Counted from the first letter of the stretch, positions 41,144-49,667 are shown. The stretch: 64,000 bases of DNA from Flavihumibacter sp. ZG627 (GCF_000814325.1 NZ_JPHF01000011.1:1-64000), one strand, 5' to 3'. The notes: generated from the letters alone by a model not told the origin. Numbers and translations are program-made.

Positions 41144-42052
41144 TTACTCGTTAGCAAAAAGATCGGGATAATCGGTTATGATTCCATCTACCCCCATTGT
41201 TTTCAAGCGCTGGATAGTTTCCTTGTCATTAACCGTCCAGGGAATAATTTTCATTCCCTTTTCATGGCAAAAACTAATCAGCGATGGTGTTACCAGCAGG
41301 AAATACGGACTATAAATATCAGGGACAAATCCTAATTCGGCCAGTTGCTGATCAGGGGATTTATTATCGGTGCCTTCTACAAGGGCTGCTGTTCGAATTC
41401 CTTTATAGCGGTTGTGAACTTCTTTTAAAGTCCTAAAATCAAAGGATTGGATAATAACGCGATCAGTAATTTCCTTCTCCTTAATCACTGCCATCAAAAG
41501 GTCAACAAATTCTGTGGGAGAAGGATGAAAAATACCGTCTGATGATGGCTGTAATTTTGTCTCGATATTATAGAAAGGAAGGGAGCGTCCATTTTGTTTA
41601 GCATGCGCTTCGGCGCTATCGATCACCTCTGATAGTAATGGTTTGGTAGCAGGAAGATTCTTCTGGCGTGGAAACCGCGGGTGTTGTTTTGAACCAACAT
41701 CAATCATCCTGGTTTCCGCATACGACATTTTGAAGATGTTGTATTGCTTTTCATTTTCCGCTGTTATTGGAACAACACCCGGGTGGGTGCTGATATCATG
41801 ATTAAAAAAAGGTTCATGCGACAATATCACCTTACGATCAGCGGTAATAACAACATCCATTTCAAGGGTGGTCACTCCCAGCTCCAGGGCCTTCATCATA
41901 GCCGGAATTGTGTTCTCCGGCATCAGTCCTCTTGCACCTCTGTGGCCTTCCATATCAAAAGAAGGTAAAGGTGTTTTTGACATATTCGTTTTAGTTGCGC
42001 TACAACCTGAAAGGATTGTAATGAAAAGTAAAATCAAGAGGTTTACGTACAT
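41144..42052 (-). CDS. Glycerophosphodiester phosphodiesterase lipoprotein
   Basis: The 302-residue protein has a lipoprotein signal with lipobox LSGCSA (Cys17). The GDPD TIM-barrel motifs are HRGARGLMPENTIPA with the two catalytic-site residues, LEMDVVITADRKVILSHEP, FYNIETKL, and IPWTVNDKETIQRL followed by VDGIITDYP. It would hydrolyse glycerophosphodiesters at the periplasmic face of a membrane. It ends 11 bp before the SDR gene on the same strand. Confidence 0.93.
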   Translation of the reverse strand: MYVNLLILLFITILSGCSATKTNMSKTPLPSFDMEGHRGARGLMPENTIPAMMKALELGVTTLEMDVVITADRKVILSHEPFFNHDISTHPGVVPITAENEKQYNIFKMSYAETRMIDVGSKQHPRFPRQKNLPATKPLLSEVIDSAEAHAKQNGRSLPFYNIETKLQPSSDGIFHPSPTEFVDLLMAVIKEKEITDRVIIQSFDFRTLKEVHNRYKGIRTAALVEGTDNKSPDQQLAELGFVPDIYSPYFLLVTPSLISFCHEKGMKIIPWTVNDKETIQRLKTMGVDGIITDYPDLFANE

Positions 42053-42086
42053 AGTTCAGCATTGTTGGAGGAAGGTAATATTGCTG

Positions 42087-43181
42087 CTATGCTACTACTT
42101 CAACAACCCTGGTAGCTGCAAAATTTGCATTTCGCATAGCAATACTCCTTGCTGCCAGCCCTGCAAATTCTTCAAATGCTGCTTTTGAAACTGCATCATC
42201 TGTCATCATGATGGGAACGCCTTTATCACCACCTTCGCGAATGCTCTGAACCAACGGAATCTGGCCAAGGAAAGGTATATCGTATTCTTCAGCAAGTCTT
42301 TTGCCTCCTTCCCTTCCGAAGATATAATACTTGTTTTCGGGAAGTTCTGCTGGAGTAAAATAGCTCATGTTTTCAACGATGCCTATGATAGGCACTTTGA
42401 TCTGTGCCTGTCCAAACATGGCAATACCTTTTTTTGCATCAGCGAGCGCTACATCCTGTGGAGTGGTAACAACCACCACACCGGTAACAGGAACGGTTTG
42501 CATAAGTGTAAGGTGAATATCGCCTGTACCCGGTGGCATATCAATGACAAGGTAATCAAGTTCATCCCAGAACACATCGGTAACAAATTGCCTGATTGCG
42601 CTGCTGGCCATTGGTCCGCGCCAGACAACCGCATTTTTTTCATCTACTAACAAACCAATACTCATCAGTTTGATGCCATAACGTTCAAGGGGAACGATCA
42701 GTCCTTTATCACCATTATCCATCATCTTTGGTCTTTCACCGCGAACGCCAAACATTATGGGAACAGATGGACCATAAATATCTGCATCCATCAATCCTAC
42801 TTTTGCTCCGCCCTGTGATAAGGCAAGGGCAAGGTTGGCAGAAACGGTACTTTTTCCCACTCCACCTTTTCCACTCACAACGGCAATGATATTTTTGACT
42901 TTAGGAAGTACAGCGCCGGTGTCTTTCCTTACAGAACTTGTATTGGCAGTAAAGTTCACGGTAACATTAGCCTCCTTGTTTACCAAGAGGCGGATTGCAT
43001 TTATGGATGCATTTTTCATCAGGTCTTTCATAGGGCAGGCGGGCGTTGTGAGAACTATGGTGAAGCTCACATCATCGCCATTTACGGAAAGGTCTTTAAC
43101 CATGTTCAATGTAACAATATCGCTACCAAGGTCGGGCTCCTGAACATTTCTAAGTGCCTGTAATATTTGATCTTGCGTCAT
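42087..43181 (-). CDS. Mrp/ApbC-like P-loop ATPase without CxxC
   Basis: The 364-residue protein has an N-terminal MIP18-like domain (about residues 1-85, with TTPACPMKD) and a SIMIBI ATPase domain with GKGGVGKST at 104-112, DADIYGPSVP and VIDMPPGTGD. The family is linked to iron-sulfur cluster delivery. The CxxC that holds the bridging cluster in E. coli Mrp/ApbC is absent: NMSYFTPAEL continues straight to YYIFGREGG, and Cys49 is the only cysteine in the whole protein. It may carry no cluster or have another role. The ATG at 43181 is preferred over a TTG upstream. Confidence 0.9.
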   Translation of the reverse strand: MTQDQILQALRNVQEPDLGSDIVTLNMVKDLSVNGDDVSFTIVLTTPACPMKDLMKNASINAIRLLVNKEANVTVNFTANTSSVRKDTGAVLPKVKNIIAVVSGKGGVGKSTVSANLALALSQGGAKVGLMDADIYGPSVPIMFGVRGERPKMMDNGDKGLIVPLERYGIKLMSIGLLVDEKNAVVWRGPMASSAIRQFVTDVFWDELDYLVIDMPPGTGDIHLTLMQTVPVTGVVVVTTPQDVALADAKKGIAMFGQAQIKVPIIGIVENMSYFTPAELPENKYYIFGREGGKRLAEEYDIPFLGQIPLVQSIREGGDKGVPIMMTDDAVSKAAFEEFAGLAARSIAMRNANFAATRVVEVVA

Positions 43182-43210
43182 TATTGGACTTTTGTAGGGT
43201 AATTTTAGAG

Positions 43211-43218
43211 CAAAATTA
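43211..43218 (-). promoter_or_regulatory. -7 box TAATTTTG for the Mrp gene
   Basis: The reverse-strand TAATTTTG lies 29 nt before the ATG at 43181 and fits TAnnTTTG. Confidence 0.4.
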
Positions 43219-43239
43219 ACCAATGCAAGCCGTAAAATG

Positions 43240-43271
43240 TTGAGTCAGGTTTGCAAGAGTCTATATATTTG
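43240..43271 (+). promoter_or_regulatory. Promoter with TTG (-33) and TATATTTG (-7)
   Basis: TATATTTG (43264-43271) follows a TTG (43240-43242) by 21 nt, the best-spaced pair noted in this window. It lies only 5 nt before the ATG at 43277, so a transcript from it would be almost leaderless. Confidence 0.5.
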
Positions 43272-43276
43272 AAGCG

Positions 43277-43918
43277 ATGAAGCGAATTATACCTCTTTTC
43301 ATAATAAGTTTTTTTGTTATTTGTAGCCAGGCAAATGCGCAATTCGAACAGATCAAAGATTCTGTTGTGCAATTATATGGTGTTGTGATGACTGCCGACA
43401 GCCTGCAGGCAATACCTTCTGTTAGTATTACTATTAAGGGAGGAAGAAGAGGAACAATAACAAATGATCAGGGTGTATTCTCCATTGTTGTGATGAAGGG
43501 TGACAAGGTCGAATTTACCAGCATCGGTTATAAACCAAAATTGGTTGAGGTACCACGCGATATCGAAGGGAACCAATACAGTGTTGTGCAATTGATGGTT
43601 ACCGATACACAATATCTTCCTGCGACAATTATCAGACCCAGACCAACCCGCGAACAATTCGAACGTGATTTTGTGAATACGCAGATCCCGGATGACGATC
43701 TTGAAATTGCGCGCCGTAATACGGATGAGCAAACCCGCAGGGCTTTGATGAATATTCTTCCAGCTGATGGCAGGGAGGCTGCCAACTACACCTTACGCAA
43801 ACAGGCCCAGCGGTATTCATATGCGGGTCAAACCCCTCCTATCAACCTCATGAATCCGGTAGCCTGGGCAGAGTTTATCAGGGCCTGGAAAAGAGGTGAC
43901 TTTAAAAGCAAGAAGTAG
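43277..43918 (+). CDS. Secreted carboxypeptidase-D-regulatory-like protein
   Basis: The 213-residue protein has a signal peptide cleaved after QANAQ near residue 22. A carboxypeptidase-regulatory-like beta domain (about 30-110) follows, with LYGVVMTADSLQAIPSVSITIKGG and GTITNDQGVFSI. This fold is common at the N-terminus of TonB-dependent receptors, but here it is the whole folded part. The remainder is a charged region ending in a short hydrophobic/aromatic segment. It may be a periplasmic or surface adaptor. It precedes the 3-hydroxybutyryl-CoA dehydrogenase gene by 28 bp. Confidence 0.8.
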   Translation: MKRIIPLFIISFFVICSQANAQFEQIKDSVVQLYGVVMTADSLQAIPSVSITIKGGRRGTITNDQGVFSIVVMKGDKVEFTSIGYKPKLVEVPRDIEGNQYSVVQLMVTDTQYLPATIIRPRPTREQFERDFVNTQIPDDDLEIARRNTDEQTRRALMNILPADGREAANYTLRKQAQRYSYAGQTPPINLMNPVAWAEFIRAWKRGDFKSKK

Positions 43919-43921
43919 CGC

Positions 43922-43929
43922 TAGTTTTG
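43922..43929 (+). promoter_or_regulatory. -7 box TAGTTTTG for hydroxybutyryl-CoA dehydrogenase
   Basis: TAGTTTTG lies 17 nt before the ATG at 43947, in the 28-bp spacer after the preceding gene, and fits TAnnTTTG. Confidence 0.4.
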
Positions 43930-43946
43930 TTCCTTAAAAAATAATT

Positions 43947-44852
43947 ATGTTTCATAAGATTGCTGTGATTGGTGCAGGTACTATGGGGAATGGTATTGCA
44001 CATGTATTTGCCCAAAAAGGATTTGAGGTGAACCTGGTAGATGTTAACCAGGATCAGTTGGCCAAAGCGTTACAGACCATCAGTAAGAATATGGAACGCC
44101 AGGTTACTAAGGGGACGCTTTCTGCAGATGAAAAAAACAGTGCATATGGCAGGCTGCATACATATAATACGCTAAAGGAAGGTATACATGATGTTGCGCT
44201 TATTGTGGAAGCGGCAACAGAAAACACGGAACTTAAGCTTAAGATATTTAAGGAGCTTGATGAGTTAGCTCCGGAAGAGGCAATCCTTGCAAGCAATACA
44301 TCCTCTATATCAATAACCCGAATAGCAAGTGCTACCAGCCGACCGGAGAAAGTGATAGGCATGCATTTTATGAATCCTGTTCCCCTTATGAAGCTTGTTG
44401 AGATCATAAATGGTTATGCAACAGAAGCAGCTGTTACGGAATCAATTGTTGCCCTCTCCAGGCAATTGGATAAGATACCCTGTGTGGTAAATGATTATCC
44501 AGGTTTCATTGCTAACAGGATCCTGATGCCAATGATAAATGAAGCTATTTACAGTTTATATGAAGGAGTAGCCGGTGTGGAGGAAATTGATACGGTTATG
44601 AAACTAGGAATGGCCCATCCCATGGGGCCGCTTCAATTGGCAGACTTTATTGGCCTTGATGTTTGTCACAGTATACTCAAGGTGTTACAGGATGGTTTTG
44701 GCAACCCCAAATATGCACCCTGTCCCCTGCTTACCAATATGGTCACAGCAAAGAAATTAGGTATAAAAACGGGAGAGGGTTTCTACACGTATACGCCTGG
44801 TTCCAAAGAACTGGTAGTGAGCGATCGATTTAAGAACCAGAATCTTTTTTAG
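43947..44852 (+). CDS. 3-hydroxybutyryl-CoA dehydrogenase
   Basis: The 301-residue protein has the Rossmann start VIGAGTMGNGIAHVFAQKG, VEAATENTELKLKIFKELD, the catalytic SNTSSIS and GMHFMNPVPLMKLVEII with the His-Glu pair, and the C-terminal dimerisation domain with NDYPGFIANRILMPMINEA and GMAHPMGPLQLADFIGLDV. It oxidises (S)-3-hydroxybutyryl-CoA to acetoacetyl-CoA or the reverse, in fatty-acid and amino-acid breakdown. The gene partly overlaps the end of the convergent membrane-partner gene by 23 bp. Confidence 0.95.
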   Translation: MFHKIAVIGAGTMGNGIAHVFAQKGFEVNLVDVNQDQLAKALQTISKNMERQVTKGTLSADEKNSAYGRLHTYNTLKEGIHDVALIVEAATENTELKLKIFKELDELAPEEAILASNTSSISITRIASATSRPEKVIGMHFMNPVPLMKLVEIINGYATEAAVTESIVALSRQLDKIPCVVNDYPGFIANRILMPMINEAIYSLYEGVAGVEEIDTVMKLGMAHPMGPLQLADFIGLDVCHSILKVLQDGFGNPKYAPCPLLTNMVTAKKLGIKTGEGFYTYTPGSKELVVSDRFKNQNLF

Positions 44853-45507
44853 GAACAATTCTGTATCCCCCCGAATCTACGACGATGCCTGCGGGCTTTC
44901 TTCTTGCACGCGTAGAATCGCGGGCTGGATTATTCAGCGCATTATTTTTTATGGTATCAGGTGTAGGAATAACAATACCAGCTTCATTCATTGAGTCAGC
45001 TAATGCGGAGGCGGGTAAACCAGATAAGGTATCTGTACTACGCAATGAAGAATCCGGTTGTAAAAGCAGATCCTGTGATATTGAAGGGATGGTATCTATT
45101 TGATAAGCCGGCCCACTCCTATTCAGTAAAATATCACCACTGTCAGATAGGAATGGAATGGTATTTCTGTTTACAATTGAATTGTTCCTATCAACCTCTT
45201 CATAATTATTAATCGGATCACGCGCAGGAATCGTTGTTGGAGAAAGAATCTTGTTTCTGGACATCAGAATCAGAATAACAGAACTTACTACTATGAGAAA
45301 AGACCATCCAACCCAGGAGAGGTCAGGTACGGTAGGGGAAAAGGGACCAGGATCGGGATCACCCCCAAAATCATCATCATCGGAAGAGTGTGAATTATCG
45401 AGTTCTTTTTCAATACGAAGCCAGATTGCATCCGCCATTTCGGGTAGTGGAGGAAGTTGTTCCAGCTTTGCGGCTATTAATTGTTCATATGGTGTGGCCT
45501 GGCTCAT
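44830..45507 (-). CDS. Membrane-anchored partner of sigma factor, possible anti-sigma
   Basis: The 225-residue protein has a short cytoplasmic N-terminus (about 70 residues, with ELDNSHSS and acidic Asp-Gly-rich parts), one membrane helix (SFLIVVSSVILILM, about residues 70-84), and a polar, repetitive external region rich in Ser, Asp and Thr. Its start overlaps the stop of the sigma-factor gene by four bases (ATGA), which strongly suggests coupling. The layout resembles a single-span anti-sigma factor, but no zinc-binding HxxxCxxC motif is present, so the anti-sigma role is inferred from position only. Confidence 0.65.
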   Translation of the reverse strand: MSQATPYEQLIAAKLEQLPPLPEMADAIWLRIEKELDNSHSSDDDDFGGDPDPGPFSPTVPDLSWVGWSFLIVVSSVILILMSRNKILSPTTIPARDPINNYEEVDRNNSIVNRNTIPFLSDSGDILLNRSGPAYQIDTIPSISQDLLLQPDSSLRSTDTLSGLPASALADSMNEAGIVIPTPDTIKNNALNNPARDSTRARRKPAGIVVDSGGYRIVPKKDSGS

Positions 45508-46055
45508 TTAAAATTTTCGTGAAGGATCTTTTGCTGCAGAAATTTACGGGCTTCGCTCAGGTGCCATTTACTGGTGCCTTCGCTGATGGAGAGTTTCTCT
45601 GCAATCTCCCGGTGGTTATAACCATCAACAGCATACAAAACAAAAACGGCGTGTGTTGCGGGAGGTAATTGCTGGATCATTGTCATCAGCTCTTTGGCAT
45701 CCAGTTGTTCAATAGCTGCATTGTTGATATTGGGAGCAGCAACTGATTCCATTTCGAGCTCTATTTCATCACCGAATTTTTTTCTTGATTTAATATGATC
45801 AAGTCCCTCATTTATCACTATCCTTTTCAACCAGGTTTTAAAGCTACCCTTTGAGGAATCAAAACTTTTGATGCTTTTAAAAACTTTCACGAAAGCATGA
45901 CTGAGAATATCAGCGGCATCCGCTTCATCGCGCGAATAGCGTTGGGCAATAATCATGGCAAAGGCATAGTTCTGACGGTATAACAGTTCCTGTGCCTTAC
46001 GGTTGTTTGCTATACAGCCGTCAATGATACTTCCTATGGTCAGTTGATCGCTCAA
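45504..46055 (-). CDS. RNA polymerase sigma-70 factor, ECF type
   Basis: The 183-residue protein has sigma region 2 (about residues 20-90, with ADAADILSHAFVKVFKSIKSF and SFKTWLKRIVINEGLDHIKSRK) and region 4 (about 125-180, with LPPATHAVFVLYAVDGYNHREIAEKLSISEGTSKWHLSEARKFL). There is no region 3 or 1.1. It is the middle gene of a reverse-strand operon: a lipoprotein ends 5 bp upstream of its start, and a membrane partner overlaps its stop by four bases. Confidence 0.93.
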   Translation of the reverse strand: MSDQLTIGSIIDGCIANNRKAQELLYRQNYAFAMIIAQRYSRDEADAADILSHAFVKVFKSIKSFDSSKGSFKTWLKRIVINEGLDHIKSRKKFGDEIELEMESVAAPNINNAAIEQLDAKELMTMIQQLPPATHAVFVLYAVDGYNHREIAEKLSISEGTSKWHLSEARKFLQQKILHENFK

Positions 46056-46060
46056 GTAGA

Positions 46061-46909
46061 TTATTGCTCCTGGTTGATGTCCTGCTTTCTTTTTAACATC
46101 AGCACTGAAGATATGGCTGCTGTAACCATTTTGTAGGCCAGATCCATATCATTGACCATCCACACCTGGTTGTCGAGAAGATCCACAACTCCTATAACAC
46201 CATTCTCTACAAGCAACTCATAACCGGCAAATAATGATCCGCCCACTACTTTAACATCCTTACCTTTTGGATTGGTATAGTTACGAATTCTGAGTGGCCT
46301 TATTTGTATGGTCATATCGCCGTTGCTTGCATAACCATCTTCCTCAACATAGGGTTGGTCAAAAATTCCGCGTGCTGTATCACGGGCGGCATCGTAGCGG
46401 TGAACCATTACAAACTGCCACGGTTCTGGTTGGTTATCGGCAAGCAATACAATAGCTGCAGAAAAAGCATACTGTACATTTTTAGTGCGTGTTACATCAC
46501 CCAGAATTGGTAAGCCGGTTTTGTAAACCAATTGTTTCTCATTGAATTTTTCCATGGCGAAAACGGCAGCGCTGTTTGCTCCTTCGCGAATTGTATACTG
46601 GAATTTATTCCTCTCATTAACAGACCTGTTGTCTGTGCCGATATTGAACACTTTTACAATCTGGTCTTCCATTTTAAAACTGATATGACTATGTTGGAGG
46701 GCGGAGGAAAAATCCCATCCCCGCTTCACGGAGCTGGTGGTATAATTCCCAAAACTGAGCTGCTGGTTAATCATCCAGCCATTGAGGCCGGAGACTTTCA
46801 TTGGTGTTGCGGCTGCCCGGAGATTATCGGGTACAGAAACTTTTGCAGCAGTACAGGCAACCAACAATAGGAATGCCAGGCTACAAATACTTAATAATTG
46901 CTTTTTCAT
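46061..46909 (-). CDS. Lipoprotein of unknown function upstream of sigma factor
   Basis: The 282-residue protein has a lipoprotein signal with lipobox LLVACTAAK (Cys19). The rest is a beta-rich, polar domain with paired VFNIGTDNRSVNERNKF and RPLRIRNYTNPKGKDVKVVGG segments. I do not recognise the family. It is the first gene of the sigma-factor operon (5 bp to the next start), so its expression is probably tied to the sigma factor, for example as an envelope sensor or client. An inverted repeat lies just upstream. Confidence 0.7.
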   Translation of the reverse strand: MKKQLLSICSLAFLLLVACTAAKVSVPDNLRAAATPMKVSGLNGWMINQQLSFGNYTTSSVKRGWDFSSALQHSHISFKMEDQIVKVFNIGTDNRSVNERNKFQYTIREGANSAAVFAMEKFNEKQLVYKTGLPILGDVTRTKNVQYAFSAAIVLLADNQPEPWQFVMVHRYDAARDTARGIFDQPYVEEDGYASNGDMTIQIRPLRIRNYTNPKGKDVKVVGGSLFAGYELLVENGVIGVVDLLDNQVWMVNDMDLAYKMVTAAISSVLMLKRKQDINQEQ

Positions 46910-46915
46910 GATAAT

Positions 46916-46930
46916 GTTTATTGTATAAAC
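46916..46930 (-). promoter_or_regulatory. Inverted repeat GTTTAT/ATAAAC upstream of the sigma operon
   Basis: GTTTAT (46916-46921) and ATAAAC (46925-46930) are separated by three bases and lie 6 bp before the ATG of the first gene. It may be an operator or part of the promoter. The short arms make chance possible. Confidence 0.35.
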
Positions 46931-47025
46931 AATACCCCCAGGCGCTATAAAACCGTTGGGTAAGTTAAGGAGCTTTTACATTTCTTTAACAATTAGCAGT
47001 TAAATATTTAATGCAGATGCGGGCT

Positions 47026-47631
47026 TCAACATTTGGTAGTTTCCACTGTATGCATATCTCTAAAACGGTAAAGTACCTCATCAAGGCGGCTGATTGGAAT
47101 ACCAATGGTGAAGAGACTGAATAGCTGGATTTCCTGCGAAAGAATGGTGCAATTATACTGTTTGATGATGGTCATTACATCATTCATGGTTGTATAATCG
47201 AATTGAAGCCGGTATTTGACCTCAATGGGTTTTTGCACAAATGGGATCGTCTGTAACACTACTGTTGCAGTGGTTTTATAAGCGTTGATCAGGCCGGGAA
47301 CACCTAATAATGATCCACCAAAATAACGGACTACCACCACCCCAACATTGGTTAGTTCTTTACTATCGATCTGGCCGAGTATAGGCTTGCCGGCAGTACC
47401 GGAGGGCTCACCGTCATCATTAACGCGAAAACTGTTGCCATCAATACCAATCCTGTATGCAAAACAGTGATGGGTTGCTTTTGGATGTTCTTTCTTTATT
47501 AGCTCCAGTGATTTTTTAAATTGATCAACGGAATTAACGGGAAAGGCATAACCAATGAATTTGGAGCCTCTGTCGCGAAATTCAGCGGTGCCATTAGAAT
47601 CTATCGTAGTATAATATGTTTTAGTATCCAT
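47026..47631 (-). CDS. YigZ/IMPACT-family protein
   Basis: The 201-residue protein has the YigZ/IMPACT N-terminal domain with RGSKFIGYAFPV, KKEHPKATHHCFAYR and DDGEPSGTAGKPIL, and the ferredoxin-like C-terminal part with RYFGGSLLGVPGL. Members bind nucleic acids or ribosomes and may regulate translation; bacterial function is not defined. The ATG at 47631 is preferred over a TTG at 47646. It starts one base before the DMT transporter stop, so the two are translated in close succession. Confidence 0.92.
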   Translation of the reverse strand: MDTKTYYTTIDSNGTAEFRDRGSKFIGYAFPVNSVDQFKKSLELIKKEHPKATHHCFAYRIGIDGNSFRVNDDGEPSGTAGKPILGQIDSKELTNVGVVVVRYFGGSLLGVPGLINAYKTTATVVLQTIPFVQKPIEVKYRLQFDYTTMNDVMTIIKQYNCTILSQEIQLFSLFTIGIPISRLDEVLYRFRDMHTVETTKC

Positions 47632-47632
47632 G

Positions 47633-48496
47633 TTATCCAAAAGCAATTAAGGCGATGGCGCCCAATGAAATAATAATGCCCAGCCAGTTGGTCCTGCTTA
47701 GTTTTTCTTTGAATAATAATGCTGCTACAACGGTGGAAAACGCAACGATCGCCATATTATTAACCGGTATTATGGCCGAACTATTCCCTTCAAATTTTTT
47801 CAACACATTCACCAGGCACCATATAGAAAAATAATTTGGGATACCGATCGCTATTCCTGCCAATACAGCTTTCCAGCTAAGGTATGTCTTCCCGGCAATC
47901 AGCTGAATTATCATGATAAAAATGCCTATAGTTGCGGCTGCACCAAAAGCAGTAATCAGAAATTCATCATTATTGTTACCATCAAGAAATCGTTGTTCCG
48001 TGTATTTAATAAGGCTATCCAATAATCCACTTCCGATAAACAGTATAATTGGCAGTATTGCTAACCCAAAGCCGGGAATGGCGTTTTCCTGGCGCCTGTT
48101 AACGAGGTAAATAGCCGGTATACAGGATACCAGTCCCATTACCTTCAAAAAAGTTACTTTTTCATCATACAGAAAAATGGATAAAATAAAAGGAATAACA
48201 AGCGATAATTTGTAAGCAACGGAAGTAACTGAAATACCAGAACGCTGGGCAGTGTATCCGATAAGGTTAAAAAGCGAAATAAACATGCTCCCCATCAGGA
48301 TTGCCCATGGAAACCAATTTTCATGTATTAAGGATTGCCTGAATGGCGTATCTCCATTTACAATTGAGCCGGTTATTACGCAGGTGATATAATTAAATAC
48401 TATTGCCTGAAATGTATTGATACCAAACCTTTCCACCAGTTTAAAGGAGAGGATAAGCCAGGAGCTAAGAATTATGCTACCTATGAGGAATAGCAT
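47633..48496 (-). CDS. DMT-superfamily (EamA-type) transporter
   Basis: The 287-residue protein has ten hydrophobic segments in two repeated halves, as in EamA transporters of the drug/metabolite superfamily, with internal similarity around YTAQRSGISVTSVAYKLSLV and the second-half NNMAIVAFSTVVAALLFKEKLS. It probably exports a metabolite, such as an amino acid, but the substrate is unknown. Its start overlaps ribD by 16 bp and its stop nearly meets the YigZ start. Confidence 0.88.
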   Translation of the reverse strand: MLFLIGSIILSSWLILSFKLVERFGINTFQAIVFNYITCVITGSIVNGDTPFRQSLIHENWFPWAILMGSMFISLFNLIGYTAQRSGISVTSVAYKLSLVIPFILSIFLYDEKVTFLKVMGLVSCIPAIYLVNRRQENAIPGFGLAILPIILFIGSGLLDSLIKYTEQRFLDGNNNDEFLITAFGAAATIGIFIMIIQLIAGKTYLSWKAVLAGIAIGIPNYFSIWCLVNVLKKFEGNSSAIIPVNNMAIVAFSTVVAALLFKEKLSRTNWLGIIISLGAIALIAFG

Positions 48497-49539
48497 GTGT
48501 GAAAATCTGTTACGTAAGTTTCACTTGTTTTAAGCTTGCCCCCATTTAAAGATGGGGCGGGGTATCCGTTTTCGATAACAAGTGATTGGTTGGTTATGAT
48601 TCTTGCTTCATCCCAGATACCGGCATCGAGAAATGACTGTATCAAAAGTGTTCCTCCTTCAACCAGTAATGATTGAATGCCGAGCGTATACAGGTGTTTA
48701 TTGAGCTGGGGAATCAGGTGATCATTATTCACTAATCGTATATACAGGAGATGATCTTTTGTATCCTCCTTCTTTTCATTAAAAATTATTGTACGAGGGA
48801 GGTCACCTGGTTTCCAATTATCAGCCGAAAAGATAGCGCTGCTATCAGGTACTTTTAGCTGCATATCCAATAATATCCTTACCGGATTGTTTCCTTTCCA
48901 ATAACGGGTTGTGAGAGATGGGTCATCAATAAGTGCTGTATTTGTTCCGACCATAATGGCTGATTCTTCGCTTCGCCACCGATGAACCCTGCGTGCAGAA
49001 AATCCATTACTGATCTGCATTGGGAGTTTTCCTGCCCCGGCAATACAATTATTTGCTGATTGCGCCCATTTTAGAATGATGAATGGACGCTGATGACGGT
49101 GGAATATAAAGAAGCGCCTGTTTATTGCATAACAGGCCTCTTCCAAAACGCCTGTTATCACCTCAACCCCTGCATTTTTTAATCGCGTCACCCCTTTCCC
49201 ACTCACCTTATCGAAGGTATCAATTATTCCAATTACCACTTTAGGAATATTATTGGCGATCAACAGATCTGCACAAGGGGGAGTTTTACCATAATGGGCA
49301 CAAGGCTCAAGGGAAACATACATGGTGCTTTCAGGGATGAGGTAGCGGTTTTCCTCCTTAACGGATGCAAGGCAATTTACCTCTGCATGCTCTCTTCCAT
49401 ACTGTCGATGAAATCCTTCACCTATTATCCTGTCCTTAAATACAAGCACCGCTCCAACCATAGGATTAGGAGCTACATTACCTGAACCCAGTTCAGCCAG
49501 TTGCAGACAACGGAGCATGTATTTTTCATGAATGTGCAT
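48481..49539 (-). CDS. ribD: Bifunctional riboflavin deaminase/reductase
   Basis: The 352-residue protein has an N-terminal cytidine-deaminase-fold domain with zinc ligands and catalytic Glu (His51-Ala-Glu53, Cys80 and Cys89 in PCAHYGKTPPC). A reductase domain follows (about 155-352), with IILKWAQSANN, MVGTNTALIDDPSLTTR and VEGGTLLIQSFL. It catalyses the deamination and side-chain reduction steps of riboflavin synthesis. A -7 box lies 11 nt before the ATG. The length is normal and both active sites appear intact. Confidence 0.95.
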   Translation of the reverse strand: MHIHEKYMLRCLQLAELGSGNVAPNPMVGAVLVFKDRIIGEGFHRQYGREHAEVNCLASVKEENRYLIPESTMYVSLEPCAHYGKTPPCADLLIANNIPKVVIGIIDTFDKVSGKGVTRLKNAGVEVITGVLEEACYAINRRFFIFHRHQRPFIILKWAQSANNCIAGAGKLPMQISNGFSARRVHRWRSEESAIMVGTNTALIDDPSLTTRYWKGNNPVRILLDMQLKVPDSSAIFSADNWKPGDLPRTIIFNEKKEDTKDHLLYIRLVNNDHLIPQLNKHLYTLGIQSLLVEGGTLLIQSFLDAGIWDEARIITNQSLVIENGYPAPSLNGGKLKTSETYVTDFHTCYSS

Positions 49540-49550
49540 ATAGTACCAGA

Positions 49551-49558
49551 CAAATATA
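49551..49558 (-). promoter_or_regulatory. -7 box TATATTTG for ribD
   Basis: The reverse-strand TATATTTG lies 11 nt before the ribD ATG. Confidence 0.45.
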
Positions 49559-49562
49559 GTAC

Positions 49563-49667
49563 ATGGAGGTAATGAAAATGATTAACCCAGAGACGGATGA
49601 GGAAGAGCAGCTAGTGTTAGAAGCCATGCTGAAAAAAAAGAATTTTATGGATGGAGGCGATCATTAA
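49563..49667 (+). CDS. Possible small protein (34 residues)
   Basis: A + strand ORF starts at ATG 49563 and ends at TAA 49667, with further in-frame ATGs at 49572 and 49578. Its product is acidic in the first half (NPETDEEEQLVLEA) and basic near KKKN, without a signal peptide. It lies in the short space between divergent ribD and the convergent EcsC-like gene, whose 3' end it overlaps by 23 bp. Chance occurrence is quite possible; no homologue is known to me. Confidence 0.3.
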   Translation: MEVMKMINPETDEEEQLVLEAMLKKKNFMDGGDH

